From Ceratorhiza oryzae-sativae (taxonomy: Eukaryota; Basidiomycota; Agaricomycetes; Cantharellales; Ceratobasidiaceae): 64,000 bases of DNA. The translations under genes were made by a program, and so were the position numbers. Below the pieces are notes generated by a model. It saw nothing but the letters and a program-made list of their open reading frames with translations, searched no databases and was not told the origin of the DNA. Each line of letters starts with the position of its first letter. The first letter of the stretch is position 1. Location of the stretch: assembly GCA_030998015.1 (NCBI GenBank), contig JARWMV010000249.1:682001-746000 (forward strand), in the 5' to 3' direction. Of the stretch, positions 21,676 to 34,563 are shown piece by piece.

Positions 21676-24594
21676 ATGACGAGAAAGTCGACAAGAAAGA
21701 AAGCACGAGTGTCGTACGCAGAGATCGCGGGAGAAAAACCAGAGCCGGGCCCTTCTACGTCGAAACCCAAACGGAAACGCAAAGGTGAGCGTCCTGGCTC
21801 ATTTCAGTTGCATCACTCTCACTCATGGCTCCACTCTGACTGAACAGACGATAGTGATTTTGAACATGAAAATGAAGCTGGAGAAGAGGATGAAGATGAA
21901 GTCGATTCAATTGAAGAAAGCCCGCCATCCTCGCCTCCAACGCCTGTTTCAAACTCGGAGTCAGACCTTGAACCCGACACCCAACAATCTGCCAATACAA
22001 GCCGCAAATCGATCCCAAGTGCCACATCTAGAATTCCCCGTAGATCCTCCATTCGAGAAATGAACTCTCGAGCACGCCCTTGTCCCGCATTCTTCCCCGA
22101 CCCGGCTGTGCGACTTGTCTCTGCTTCGGCTGATTTGTTCGAGAAGCAAGAGATCAAGAGAGTGCGTGGTAAGAGGGACGCGAAAAGCACGCGAGGTTTT
22201 CGGGATTATCTCGGCATGAACGTTGGTGCTGGTCCCACCGTGGGGCTCAGTGAAGATTTGGGATGGTACAAAGAAAAAGGAGAAGGGGAAAAGCGACCAA
22301 GGGTTTATCAAGACGTGAAAGTCCGAGAGGTGGACCTGGAAGATGTACAAGAGAGGTAGGTATATCTCTGTGTACTTTACGGCTTGTTTGTATGCTTATC
22401 ATCTGTCAAGCGAAGTCGAATCGTATCTCACTTGCACTCAGCCTCTGCTCTCTCAGCAGAACACAACATGTCTTATGGGCCCATTTAATGAACAAAAGCC
22501 TATCACGCTGAATCGGTTCGAAACCCGTCAACTAGGCAAGTCATTCGACTATTTTCCTTGGTTTGCTTTCGCCTGAAATCTAAAAATCAGATGAATATTG
22601 GCCCTCGAGTCGCGCTCTCGTTTTTCAAGCTGGGAACCCGGTATGGGCTCTAAGTTGGTGTGCGAACTCTGAAGAATTCGCAACTCGTACGCTCATTACA
22701 CTTGAAGCTCTCGCCCTTCTGACTGAATGATTGACAGAACACGACTATGCACAATACCTCGCCGTGTCAACCATCCCTGCCTCTCCTCCACCGGTTCCGT
22801 TCCAACCTCCCCCACCTGCGCCAGATCAGTTCACCAAAAGTGCGATCCAAATTTGGAGATTTGGGCCTAAATCCGTTGAGGATAGATCTCCAAGCCTGTC
22901 ATGTGCGCTCGTCATTTGTTTTGATGCCCAACCCGCGAGGATGGTCAAGTGGTCCCCTTTGCCAACGGATGATGGAGACAAGGTAAATACGCCTTTTTAT
23001 CATTAAACTTGGGCTGCCTCATCGTCGTGATGGATTCATTCTACAGCCCGCCGACGAAGGAGAGAGACGCAAGCTTGGGATTTTAGCTGGCCTGTTTGGC
23101 GATGGATCTGTTCGACTATATGCTATACCAGAACCCGTACCGGACGCGTCAGAGCCGATTTATAGTGCGTCTATCCGTTCTCGTGGTCTACTGGTATTCG
23201 ACTTGAACTCACTCCCGTTACAGTTCGACTCGCTCGACCGCTTGTCCACCTTACCCTCCCCGACACTCGATTTACGTGTTTTGATTGGGCAAATAGCGAG
23301 ATTATGGGCTTGGGTTGCTCGAATGGTGCGGCTCTATTTATTATTGATTTACACCTGGGATTCTATGATTGAGCAGGCCACATTGCGATATATAATCTCA
23401 AACCGGCGATTCAAGGGGCTCCATCGAGTCAGTCTTATTTCCGCGACTTTTTTGTTATCTTACATATCCTTCACCCAAATAGATCTTCCCCTTCTTCCAA
23501 CACACTACATCCCAGCACACCAATCCCGAGTCTCGTCCATCGCTTGGGTCCGAATTCCTCCATCATCAACTGCCATAAACGAAAATCCAACAACAGTTAT
23601 AACGGGCGGGTTTGACGGCTTTGTGTACGTCACGGATCTAAGGCATTCCGAAATAAGCGTTGCGCTTTATCGGTGTCGAGGTAAGTTTCCGGCGATTCGA
23701 TCGTCACGAATAAAGATTGATGAGGATATTAGATGTGGCTCAAAGTGTGGCGTTTGCTACGTACGGCGCCGGAGTAGTGTCAAATGAACACGAGAATATG
23801 GTCAAGTTTACCGGCCTGCAGCCCATTGTCTTGGGAAGGGGGCACAATGTGACAGAAGTCAGAGGACCGGTTTGGGCAAGTTCTTCCCTCTTCTAGTTCT
23901 TTATTATCCGGCTTAGGAAAGATCAGGACATTGCGACCTCGGACTTGCATCCCCAGATCGCCGTCGCTAGTTCAGATGGGACGCTCACGATTACAAACCT
24001 GCTCAAGTATGTGAGAAAGGGGTCTCCTATGGTATGGCTAGTTAAACTTCTAGACTCGTCATATCTTCTCGCTAACGTTTGCCGATATAGCCTTCGTTTG
24101 TGCATACCATCTACCGAATGGACTACAATTACGAAACGAAGCAACTAAGAATGCTAGACATGTTCCTTCCTCGGGTAGATTCTTTCTCCTTCTCGATTTA
24201 GAACTTTAGACAAACGATGCGTGCTAGGAATACAAGGATCCGAGGTACTTGACCAAAACTAGAGGCCTGCCTCAAGGTGTGGCTCCACCCAACGCAACTC
24301 CCGCGCAGCGCATCGAGGCTGAGAGGGAACGAGACGGGTTTGGTACTTGGCATCGAGACGTGGGTGAGTTGTTTTCGCCTATGGTCGCTTCCGTTGGCGA
24401 TGCTTGCATCTCCAACTTTAATTTGGTTTAACTCTCTAGGTATTCATTGTGCATCGTGGCAGCCTTCGCGATTAGCCCAAGCGGGCGTGCTTGCGTCTGG
24501 CGGTGCGAGCGGGTTTGTCCGGATCGATGTGCTTAGGGGGCTGCAGTTTGGAAGCCAAAAGGATGATGGTGCGGAAGATGAGGATGATGATTGA
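21676..24594 (+). CDS. WD40-repeat protein, probable TFIIIC subunit (tau91/Sfc6-like)
   Basis: A gene of about ten exons. The N-terminus (MTRKSTRKKARVSYAEIAGE) is basic, followed by an acidic, Ser-rich disordered region (FEHENEAGEEDEDEVDSIEE). The central and C-terminal parts are beta-propeller-like: NPVWALSWCANSEEFATR, IQIWRFGPKS, GILAGLFGDGSVRLYAIPEP, LLPTHYIPAHQSRVSSIAWV, VITGGFDGFVYVTDLR, IAVASSDGTLTITNLLKY and GIHCASWQPSRLAQAGVLAS. It ends in an acidic tail. This order and the acidic N-terminus match the TFIIIC WD40 subunit that helps recruit TFIIIB to Pol III promoters. The identification rests on architecture, so another nuclear WD40 protein is possible. Some exon boundaries around 23,150-23,450 and 24,000-24,250 are approximate. 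Confidence 0.6.
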
Positions 24595-25207
24595 CCGGCA
24601 CAAGTCGGTGGATCTCAAGTCGTGGGCCAGGACCGGGTGAAGAACCTGCAAGATTTGTCGATGCCGTCAGTGATGAAGTTTGTTCATGGATAAAAGTTGT
24701 GCATCCCGATAAGGATTGCGAGTTGTCAACGGTGCTGACAGTAAACTGGACGTGTCGGGTGAACGGGAAGGCAACATGCGATTCGCGAACGTAATGTCAG
24801 GGCTCGCGGACGTATGACAAGCCATCGAGGCTCGTGGACAGGGGGACAAGATACTTGGGACCCAGGGCCACGCCAGATACCGGAGGTTGTGGCACGCGTG
24901 CTCGGGCTGGCTCGGCGTTTTTTTGCCTGTTTGTGGCACGATCTGTTCCCCCCACACATCCGCTCGGACCGGCGGCTCGTAGAGTGTTTGCAGGGTTGTA
25001 ACTGAGATGCAATTGCGTGTGTCTTTTGCTCCCAATCCGGGATGAACATTTTCCTGCCCATTTCGCCGGCTCTGATTGATGGAATTTCGCTCGACTCGAC
25101 TACAGATGCTATGGGTCCAGTCGATCGTGTGTCATCTGGCAATCAATCAAGCAAAAAAAAAAGCGGATAGTAAATGTCCCAAAAATTATTTTACACGAGC
25201 GTGACGT
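24595..25207. other. Convergent 3' intergenic region
   Basis: About 610 bp between the converging stops of the WD40 gene and SRP9. It is GC-rich, with chance ORFs on both strands (for example 24,726-25,142 minus) that show no family features. A poly-A run near 25,154 may belong to a 3' UTR. No gene is seen. Confidence 0.4.
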
Positions 25208-25775
25208 CTATTTCTTCTTTTTAGGCTTTTTCTTCTTGGCTCCCGCACCTGTGCCTCCCGGAGCGGCAGCGTCTCCAGGCACAGGCGTCCCACCCCTATC
25301 CGATCCTGCCGGGCCAGGAACGGCGAGAGCCGGTGGGGGCGCTGTCCTGTTCTGCATCTTGCGCATAAGCTCCAGATTGAGCGTCTCGAAACGGCCGAGC
25401 ATGATGGATGAGTGCGTGCGAAATTTAAGGCACTGAACATGAATGGAGTTCAAGGGTTAGTCTAGTTGTGGCGCGTTCCAAGAAAAATGGGTTCGGGTCG
25501 TGGGGACAGAGAGAGAAGGGGTCGCAGTGCGATCTGAATGGGACGGCGATATACTCACTGTCTCGTCGTCGGTTATTTTCAGTACAAGCACACCCTGCGA
25601 GGGTTTCCATTTTACGACATAACGTGTCTAGTTTTCGGGCACGTGAGTGGCGAGTGATCAGTCCAGGATGATATTGGGGAAACAAAGCGATACGAGTGCG
25701 TACTTTGGTGGGGGACTTGGTATAGAGCGCTTCGGCGGCCTCTTGAAACTCGTTCCAAGCGGTGATGTAGACCAT
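25208..25775 (-). CDS. SRP9: Signal recognition particle subunit SRP9
   Basis: Three exons (25775-25704, 25627-25559, 25432-25208) join exactly in phase to 121 residues. SRP9 pairs with SRP14 on the Alu end of SRP RNA and mediates translational pausing during ER targeting. The SRP9 fold is seen as VYITAWNEFQEAAEALYTKS, then TRYVVKWKPSQGVLVLKITD and CLKFRTHSSIMLGRFETLNL, then LMRKMQNRTA. The C-terminal ~45 residues are Pro/Gly/Ala-rich and end in a Lys cluster (GAKKKKPKKKK), a basic tail longer than in animal SRP9 and plausibly RNA-binding. It is divergent from the PhyH gene, the starts being 258 bp apart. Confidence 0.85.
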
Positions 25776-26032
25776 CGAGACAAAGGGAGAGCTAGTTCAA
25801 GGTAAATGCATGGGGCGGGTCCCAACCGAACTAGGACCTTTGTTGCGGAGAAACAGACGTAAAAATATGTCTGTTTGCTAAATGGGAGTTGCATAAATGA
25901 ATTGAGATTGCGTTCAGAACGTTGGAGAGACTTGCCCCACAATGGTAGAGAACGAGGTCAGCGGTGGATAATTTGCTTCCGGTCCGGCGTCTGGCTTGTC
26001 GATCCGAGGGGTCTCCTGTCTATCACCCCCCC

Positions 26033-27232
26033 ATGAGCGCATACAAAGGAGATCTCCCCGCCGACGTCCAGGCCGCCTACGACCGCGATGGCTTTGTCTT
26101 TGTGCCTGGGCTCGTCAGCGAGAGCGAGTTGCCCAAGCTCCGGGCGGCGTGCGAGCGAATAATCAACAAGACCCGTGGGGGCGAGTGGCCGCACCGACGG
26201 ATCGTAGGCAAGCAGTTTCCCCCATTTGAGGGGGACGAACCAGACTCGTGGGGCGTCCAGCACGTCATGCATCCTGCGCTCGGCGAACCCGCGTTTGTGC
26301 GCTGGCTCGGGTCAGATGCGCTTGTCGGTGCGGCGGCTTCGCTCTTGGGATGCCCTGAGCACGAGATCCAGATGGGTGAGCCCCGTTCGATGCCAAGTCA
26401 TATGCACATCTTGGGGGGGTTCCATCTCTCACATGTCCCTTGTCTAGAATTGTTCAACGTCCTGATTAATCCAGAACGACACAAGTTCGCATTGCGATGG
26501 CATCGAGACGACGTCCCTGAGACGGCGAGTCTAGAGGAGGAAGTCGCGATTCTCAAGACCAGTTTCTATGGGGTAAGAATTCATCTCGACCGATCTGCAT
26601 GTGTACGTCCTGAAATGACACTCGGCGTACACTTAGGTACAGTGGAACACGTGAGTCGAGCTACAGCAGCTTCTCGAGCCTCTCACTATCGTCGTATGGG
26701 CTATCAGCGCATTGTACGATGACGCCTGTCTTTACGTCGTTCCGGGCTCCCATCGTGAGCCCAGAAGTCCAGAACAGCGCGCGTTATCGAGCACGCAGGA
26801 TGCACCTTTGGACCCAATGTCAATGCCCGGTGCGATCTGCGTAAAACTTCAAGGTCAGCAGATACATTTCAGTCGAACCCACACGTCTCCCCCGCATACA
26901 ATCCATCATTTCTAATTGCTTACGATACAGCCGGCGATACCGTGTTTTACCAAAACAATATATTACACACTGCCGTATACCACCCTGAGGTTAAACGTGC
27001 CACCCTCCACGCCAGTTTTGGAGATACCCGAGGGGGAAACCGGCGAGCGCGCATGATATTGCAGCACAAGATCGACTGGGTCCGGGACAAGGCCTTTGTG
27101 GCCACTTTTCAAAACCCCGACCAAAAAAGCGATGACGCTGTGGTGGGGCGGTTACAAGGGATGCAGGACCGGCTGTTGGCGATGGCCGATTCGGTTGACC
27201 CACAGAGCATAGGATATTCTCAGCAGGGATGA
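26033..27232 (+). CDS. Phytanoyl-CoA dioxygenase (PhyH) family protein
   Basis: About five exons, roughly 325 residues, of the Fe(II)/2-oxoglutarate-dependent PhyH superfamily. It begins MSAYKGDLPADVQAAYDRDG followed by FVFVPGLVSESELPKLRAAC, the typical family start. The iron-binding HxD is in LRWHRDDVPETASLEEEVA, and the distal His is in QNNILHTAVYHPEVKRATLH, followed by the 2-oxoglutarate-binding Arg region. DDACLYVVPGSHREPRS is also diagnostic. Short introns lie at 26,375-26,450, 26,573-26,637 (followed by the micro-exon VQWNT), 26,653-26,708 and 26,853-26,932. The substrate is unknown; in fungi these enzymes often act on lipids or secondary metabolites. The start at 26,033 lies in the best context; upstream in-frame ATGs are in the promoter. 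Confidence 0.88.
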
Positions 27233-29971
27233 AATCAAACAGTGGGTGTCCCAAAGTAAGTTTGTTCCAGGTGCCACCCTATGCTCAGTGAGGAAAAAGC
27301 CGCCGGGTGTACATCCCTTCGTCTAGGCAATATCACTGTAACCTCACCATCAACCTGTCAGCGCGGTTTTTGCGAATCTATGTCCTTCACAGACTCAATC
27401 GCTTTTTTCGCACGCGGCAAGTCCCGCCGCACAGCGTACCAGTGCTCGAGTAGGAACCCATTCCGAACAACGAACCCAAACCGATCATCTAACCCCAACG
27501 ACGACAGGTACAAACTTCCTGCCCGAAGTACCCGCAACAGGGGGGGAAGCATCAAGGGCAACGAATCGGGCAGAGGAGGTAAGCTTGCCTCGTGGTTCCC
27601 CCCCGACGGACGATCACACCCACCCACACCCTGGGATGCTTACGTCTGGCTTCCGGCGGGAACGATACCGAGCTAAGCTCTCCTGTCTTCCGTGCACATC
27701 GGCGCGGTCGGAAACCCCCGACAGAGTGATGCGCCCACCTTGCCGTTCTTGAGCTCGGTCTGAACGCTTCTGGCGCGCGCGCGTACCCGCATTATTGCGT
27801 CGCGAAGCACGACCGGCCGGTGAGCAACGCCCGCGCCCCTAGGACTCGCATTTCTGAAATCCGCCTTGATTTCACCCACGTGATTTCCACCGTCGAGGCT
27901 GCTCAGCTCGCGCGCGAGCCGCTCTTGATGGACCTGGGGGAGAGCGGGCCAAAATGAAAATCACGGTTGTTTCATTTCAGCATGGTTGGCGGGTACAACG
28001 CCAGCTCTGCTGACATAGAATGTCGGTGTGCGAAATGATACGTCATTCTAGCATTATTTGTTTACGGCTTCAGGGCAAGTTGGTGTGAAGCCTAAATCTC
28101 CGTCATCAAGCTCTTGGGGGGTGTGCGGGAACGTTTAGCCGTGCGATAACTGGGTATGAGGCAGGTTCTGGTTGCGATAGTCAAGGCTCATATTACGTGC
28201 TCGGACATCATTGTGCCTCTTGCTGCGCATCGTGACCCAAACGAGGCGCATGCGAATATTGGGGGGAGGACGTTCATAGAATCAAGGCCTCATTTGGAGC
28301 CCGATGGCGATACGCCTTTGCCCGATCCGGTCTGGTTCCAGCCTAATCTTGAACTCTGGAACTTATCGCCGGCCTGGAATCGCGGGCGTGGAGCAATGTA
28401 TTCTTATTCATGGAGGAACATGGATCCATGCGTATTCATCGGGCATTATTATTCATAGAGTCGTCTCAGCCTCTCCACCGCCGCCGGCCCGGGGGTGCTA
28501 TTCTCGCGTCTGGAATCTATTTTTCTTAATATATATCTATATCGCCACGTCGGCTGCGGTTCCAGCTCAAAATTGCAGACACACGCGCGTACAACTCTGC
28601 TTCAGCCGCACGATGTATTGCACCACCCCGCGCGAGACGCCCCGTGGTTGCAGCCCTAGGGCTCTCTCTCTCTCTCTCCCGCGGCGAATGTTTAAAAATC
28701 AAGTTGATGCTAGCCTGGCTTTGATAATACAATCGCGATGATGTCTTCACAGCCGCGTGTTGTGATGAATCATTAGGAGGGGGGCCGGAGTCATTATTAT
28801 GACGATTGAATCGGGCCGCATGGTGTGACTCTGGGACATGGTGTATCTGTCATGGATCGAATCAGTGGCTGGCTGAAAGACGACGAGCGCATGTGCTCCA
28901 AGCAAGCGTTCACGTCAAGCGCATAGTCTAATACGACCGGTTCAGCCTTGGTTATTTCCCTACGGCGTCCGGGGACGACTTGGTCAATAAATTAGAACAT
29001 GTAATCAACGTCAACGATGGGTCACGATCGTTTGGTCGGACTCTCGGAGTTCGGAACGCGTGTGGATGTGCACAAACATTGACCGACTCGTTGGCGCGCA
29101 CCCCAGGACCCGAAAAACGACGGACAGCCCCAGGGGGGGGGGAATTTGATTTCGATATTTAAATTTCCCTGGGATGAGAGATATGGGTCCTTTATCTTTG
29201 TGTATGTATCGTTTGTCGTCGGATCGTCATTCATCCTCCGAGCTTTTCTTCTTCTTCGTCTTCTTGGACCAGTTCGATGACATCCTCCCGTGCGACGCTC
29301 ACCCGGCCGGCACATGCACTCTCACGACGGACGTACCGGGACGGACAACCCGGGATGAGCGATGGTGTCTCCTGAGAATAGATAGTGGGAGCTGTGGGCG
29401 ATCTTGCGGAACACAAGAATCGATAAGGATGAGCGCGATTCTCAGTGCGGGGTGCGCAAGGCGATGGAATGGAAGAGATTTGGTTGCGAGATGAGCAGTG
29501 GATGCGAGGCAAGAAGGTACACCTCGCCGGCAGATCAATAATGTGCCGGGCAAGAGAGACGACGTCGATGATAGCAAGACTATGATGTATTTCATTCATG
29601 AGGTCGTTACGAGGGGAAACAAAAAAAGACAGAAAAGATGTACAAAGAATACCCATACACGCACTCGCCGGCAACAGCACAAGTCCATGAATGTTCCGGG
29701 TAAAAACAACAAAAAGGGTTTATAACAAGGCTCGATTGAAACAATGCAAACAGACACCAGGTATGAATGGGGGGTATGAATACAGCAGATGCAGAGCGAG
29801 CAGACCGGGGGGGAGACAGTGCTGGTGGTACAAAGGTGCAAAAATGGCCGGGGGGTGGTGTACATATTAGGCACATCATAAGGTTTTCGGGATAGCGCGG
29901 TCGAAGGTGGGGGCAGGTCAGGATCGGCGCGAACGGGTTCATCTCTCCTGCGGGGTAAAAGGGGCGTCGAA
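27233..29971. other. Gene-poor spacer, one unidentified candidate gene
   Basis: No recognised gene. On the minus strand about 27,950-27,358 there is coding-like sequence: RLARELSSLDGGNHVGEIKA, then after a probable intron LRAGSLYLSSLGLDDRFGFV and LEHWYAVRRDLPRAKKAIES, ending at a stop at 27,358. It may be a small convergent gene of unknown family, but the start is not resolved. A (CT)n run lies at about 28,662-28,680. Around 29,231-29,315 on the minus strand an acidic coding-like tail (REDVIELVQEDEEEEKLGG) is seen without a gene model. The rest looks like UTR or spacer. Confidence 0.35.
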
Positions 29972-30826
29972 TTATAGTCGATAGTGGGTGATGTGTCGCA
30001 TGATTGTGAGCGAAGCAATAATTTCTGCACGAGACGAAGATCAGTTGAAGAACGTGCGGGCAACGTGACGAGGTACTAACCGACACTGAGGTGGATCCAG
30101 GTGCCGCAGATAGAGAGACAGGACGTCCGTCGGCCGGGAATCAAGACGTCGCTGCGGGTGTAATCGGCCACATGGTATCCTGCCGCGTTGGTCAACTGTG
30201 GGGAGACAAGTGTGAGCCAAGACTGCGGGGATGAGCGTGCGACAGCTCGGGACGACGTACCGACCACTCGTGACCGTCTGTGCCGGCCTGCCATTTGTAT
30301 TCCATGCCGTCGCTGCCGACAAACTTGCGGCAGTGGGACGAGCTGTCGAGTGTCTTGTCAGCTCCGATGTCGGACACACGAGACAGACTGAGACTCACCT
30401 GCTGCCGGAGCGCCGGAGATACTTTTCCATGAGCATGCAGGTGCGGCCAAACTGGACGCTCCCCAACGCGATGCCCTTGGCGCCATAGTCGAGCACGGCA
30501 TCGGGGGCGATCGTGCCGTGGAAGTCGGGCTGGCCAGGCGCGCTGACCAGATGGGACTCGGTCCCGCCCGAGACGGTGAGCATGACGACCGCTCGCTCTG
30601 GCAAAGCGTGTGTGTGTGAGCCGAGGATGCCCATCGCAGCCAGCGCCTCGGGCACATACCTGGTCGGTTCATGGTGCAGTCGAGGCGGACAGTCAGCCGG
30701 TCCTCGATGTCGCGGAACTGGGTGTTGGTGAGCGAGCCTGGGGGCGATGGTGAGCGCAGGCAGCGACGAGTAGCGCTGGGACGTACCGGTCTCGTCGATG
30801 AGGTAAAATCCGTCGACAAAAGTCAT
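29972..30826 (-). CDS. DUF6593-like domain protein
   Basis: About six exons on the minus strand. It starts MTFVDGFYLIDET, then GSLTNTQFRDIEDRLTVRLD, AVVMLTVSGGTESHLVSAP, YGAKGIALGSVQFGRTCMLM, CRKFVGSDGMEYKWQAGTDG, YHVADYTRSDVLIPGRR, GTWIHLSV and a last exon EIIASLTIMRHITHYRL ending at 29,972. The block with a phosphate-like 'FxGxDGxEYKW' followed by a 'Y..S' strand and a hydrophobic 'EI..SLTIM' end resembles the basidiomycete DUF6593 fold, whose function is unknown. The length is about 190-200 residues. Splice choices were made from GT-AG and phase, and the family call is by resemblance only. Confidence 0.5.
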
Positions 30827-33800
30827 GGTGGGAAATTGGAATGTGGGGAGATGATGTCGAAGGACCGACAGACACAAGCAGTATTTGTACTCTGACTCGC
30901 AACGACACGCACCAGATCGCGCCCGCTGATCTGGCTCATCAGCCGCCCCTGAATTGCCAATCGCCACACCCAAGCCCAAGATCTGCCGCATGCGACCCAA
31001 GCACCCGGGCCGCCCGCCCCTGACTGAGCCTCACCCACCATCGGGCCCGAGCGCGCTCGTCGGTCGGCATGTCACCATTTGGGCCGGCCCTCATCCGTTT
31101 CATTAACGCTCACCACTCGGTCCATCAATCACCGGTCGTGGGAGGCGAACACAGTGGCTGATGGAACAGATGTGCGAGCCAGCTCGTTCTCGCCGTTGCC
31201 GACACGGTCCGTCCGAAACGCATGGTTATCGCACGAGCGAACAGCGTGACCCCGCCCCACGCAACTCGCTCGGAAAATGTAGGGTGACAGCATTTGTTCG
31301 ACGTCGGGCTTGTCCTAAACATATCCCGGCTGTGTGCGCGCTCATCGATCAGAGATTTTTTTGTTCCGCATACGTTCCGGCGCTCATTCCGCGGCTCTTC
31401 CGAGGCACTTGGGTGTCTGAAGCCCAAGTATAGTGTAGCGATGTCCATCGACGCCACATATTACAAGCCAAGCCATACATGCGTTTAATGCAGTATAGTC
31501 TTGCTTTTTGGCCGAGAATTGTATCACTCCGTCGACCATTCATTGCACCAATGGTTGCCAAGCAGCAGACAAAAAGGGAAAGATCACAGCGAGTCGAATA
31601 TCGAATGCTCCCGAGCTAGATCATGTCGCACGCTCGACAAGAGTGAACCAATACAGGCATCGATCGTACACACCTTTCTACTAGCAACCCCAAATTACTT
31701 TGAGCCTAGGTGCAAAAAATGCAACAGAGAACCAAACGTCAATTGCTCCCGAATACAAGTTTCAACGTATACTCTCTCATGGACTGTCAACCGTGTAAAC
31801 TATTCATCCCAGCCACGATCGTCCATTCATCGTGCTCATTCCGTGCTCATTCCGAGTCGTATCGAGAAGCCGATGCAAGGGTTAATCACAGATTAATCTA
31901 ATTACTGCTCCCAAAAACAGTCGACGCAGTAAAGAAAAGCCGACAGCAACTTGGTCGATCTCGATGTCGATACCTGTCCGATCCCGACTTGACAGTCCGC
32001 TCAGCATCGCGATCCACTTCTTGGACCGAGACAGCCCAGTTAAACTCTCGGCCGAGAAACCCAAACAAAGCGTTTCCGAAAATTCCCCAAAATCATATTT
32101 TAAATGAATGCAGTGGCTGGCGCTCGCCACATTGAATCACCACGAGATCTTGCCCTGGGTTAGCTAGCTTAATTAAAACCAGAGATTAAGTCGGGGACTA
32201 TTTGGATCAGGGGTCGCACGGGTCTCAACTCCGACTAGCTTCACACGCACGACACGGACGATTTGCCGAAGAGCCGGTCGGAACAACCGGTACGGCCCCG
32301 CCCTATCTGCTACCATGTTAAGAAATAGAGATTCAAAGCCCGCTCCAGGGCTTCCCGAAGGTCTGTTTTTAGTGTCATTGAACAGCGGACAAAAGGAGCC
32401 GCTGATGTTGCGCCCATTGAAAGGCTCCATGCCTCTTTTTTCGACTGCTTTTAGGCATCGAACTGGGCGATGTGATGAGCGGGTAGAGTTTGGCGCGCTT
32501 GCCACAGTAACTTTCCGGATACTTGTCACTGGTTTCGCCCATCCACAGGGTAAGCTTTTCGTTTTCACTCCACGCACTGACATCAAACTTGATACAATTA
32601 TGTGCATTGTCCAGCCTCTCGGCCAAATCGCAGAGATCGCGGAAAGAAGCTTACCAAGTCACCTATCCGCAGGCAGTGAGAAAAAAAGGCGTGGCAAACG
32701 ATGCCCAGTCCAGCGCCCAGCGCATGGCCCTACGTAAGTGACCTAATGCCTCCCCATGGGCGCTTGATTCCCGAACAGGCCGTGTGCCGCTCACACCGCC
32801 CCGACCCCATCTAAAATGGAACAAAACATATATGGATAGCTTGATGCGTACATCGCGCGCACTGGGCCGGTAGCAACACGCACTGAGTAATCTGGCCCCT
32901 ATGTACATCATGCGTTCGGCCGTGACCGACGATCTGCGCCATGTGCTGCGGTACCCGGCTCATGCCCGAAACGAATTAATTATTCGCAGTGGTCACGAGT
33001 CCATCGCCGGAACGGACAGGGGGGCCAAGGGGACGGAAGGGACCATTTCGGAACCGTCTGACCGTGCCTGTGAGGCATCGGATGATCGACAACGCAGAGC
33101 GAAAAAATAAAATAAAACAACGCGGGGAGCCGTATGGGGTAACCAACTTGCCCCCCCGTGATGCGCGCGTGACCACGAGCCAGGGCTATCGTGCGCGAAA
33201 ACATGTGTTTCAGAACAAACATCGGTTGCGGTCTCTTGTTGCGCTTCGACGGATCGTGCCGTGCAACCTGGCTTGGGTAAACTGAGGTGAGCTCGAGCCG
33301 CGATGGTTTGTTTTTTAAGGTTTGGGCGCGTGGTCGTGGTGCTGGTGTCGTGGACGCAGTGGCTCCAGAGTTCTCTGTTCAGTGGCAGACACGGGCTAGA
33401 TGTGGCGATGTTGCGCTCGTGCGCATATAGGTGATGCACTGTTTAGGCCGACCGACTCGGCTCTTCGTCCGATCGATTCATTGAGTGGTGCGCCTCAGAT
33501 GAGATGGCCACGGTGTTAGTGCCGTATGCCAAAAGTGACAAATGAAAAGGGTTAGTTGTCCATAAGCCAACAAAATCTAAAATCGGGGGTGGTGATGGGA
33601 CAGGTGGAACACCCGCGCGGCCCGTCGGGACAACGTTACCCAGACCAAGCCGCACGCAACCCGAACGATTCAGCCCATGGCGAAAACCTCGCCGTGTGTT
33701 CGGCTCGCCGAAAACGGCTGTGTGCGCCCTTGTCTTCACCGATTTCATCTCCACCGGCAGTTTTGTCCCCAGAAAAAAGTGGATTTTCAGCGGTACATTG

Positions 33801-34563
33801 GGGATCGAATGGCCTTGGGTGCTGTCACCTGGGGCGTTTGTCGAGCCTGGAAGGATAGGCCCCCACGTTGTGCCGAGGTCCGGCTCGTAGCCAGTCAATC
33901 ACGGATGAAGGAGTGTATGCGTCCTGGAATTTTGATTCTGCGTATTCACAGTCGCGTAGAACTGTCAGCTGGTCCGATGCGTGATTCAGTTCACTCGCCG
34001 TAAACGCGCGAGAAAGGCCTAGAGCCGAGCCCTACGCGGTCGAGCCTCGTCCACCAAGATGTCAAAACGGACAAGGGCCATAAAGGTTAGGTCATACAAA
34101 GCAACTCGAGTGAGGTCCAGCAGCCGCTCGCCGACGTAATGTATAGGATAGTCGCGGGTCGTCCCCTCGGCAGGGAGGCTAGCCTCGTGAGCCTATGGGT
34201 GTTCATTTCGGCTTGGCCCTATGACACATGTGACAAGGTATAATTTACAAAGGTTTATTTGTGATAGATTCATCACGTACGTAGTTTTCGCTCAACGCCG
34301 AGACCCCACAACAAGGGACATGTCAGAGAGGCATGTCACGTCTACTAGGGTCGCGCTTTGTTGTGGATCAATTTGATCAGCAGGGCCGCCGACGGTTGAT
34401 CCCGATGCTGTCAGAATTTCAATTTGGATAAATCAAGATTTCAACAAATAGAAATGTGGGGTTGGACAGCACCAGCGCTTCAACTGAGGGGGAAAGTCGC
34501 AGCGATGAAATACGTGTGAATAAATTAGACAGATGGCGTGTACAAGGAATGCGCGGATCTGGC
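30827..34563. other. Long gene-poor spacer
   Basis: 3.7 kb without a gene that can be supported. A minus ORF at 32,626-32,375 (DNAHNCIKFDVSAWSENEKL, then YPESYCGKRAKLYPLITSPS) has a coding-like composition but no family match and no convincing splice partners. A direct repeat CGTGCTCATTC is seen twice near 31,830-31,855. ORFs between 32,980 and 33,900 on both strands overlap heavily and look like chance. No RNA gene was recognised. Confidence 0.35.

Noticed and set aside
22513..22530. GGTTCGAAACC resembling a tRNA T-loop
   Set aside because: It lies in a coding exon (NRFETRQL) of the WD40 gene, with no cloverleaf around it.
28662..28680. (CT)n run as a regulatory element
   Set aside because: A simple dinucleotide microsatellite with no adjacent gene start.
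30358..31000. Long overlapping ORFs on both strands
   Set aside because: They are unspliced read-through of the DUF6593-like gene and its antisense; the spliced frame explains the coding signal.
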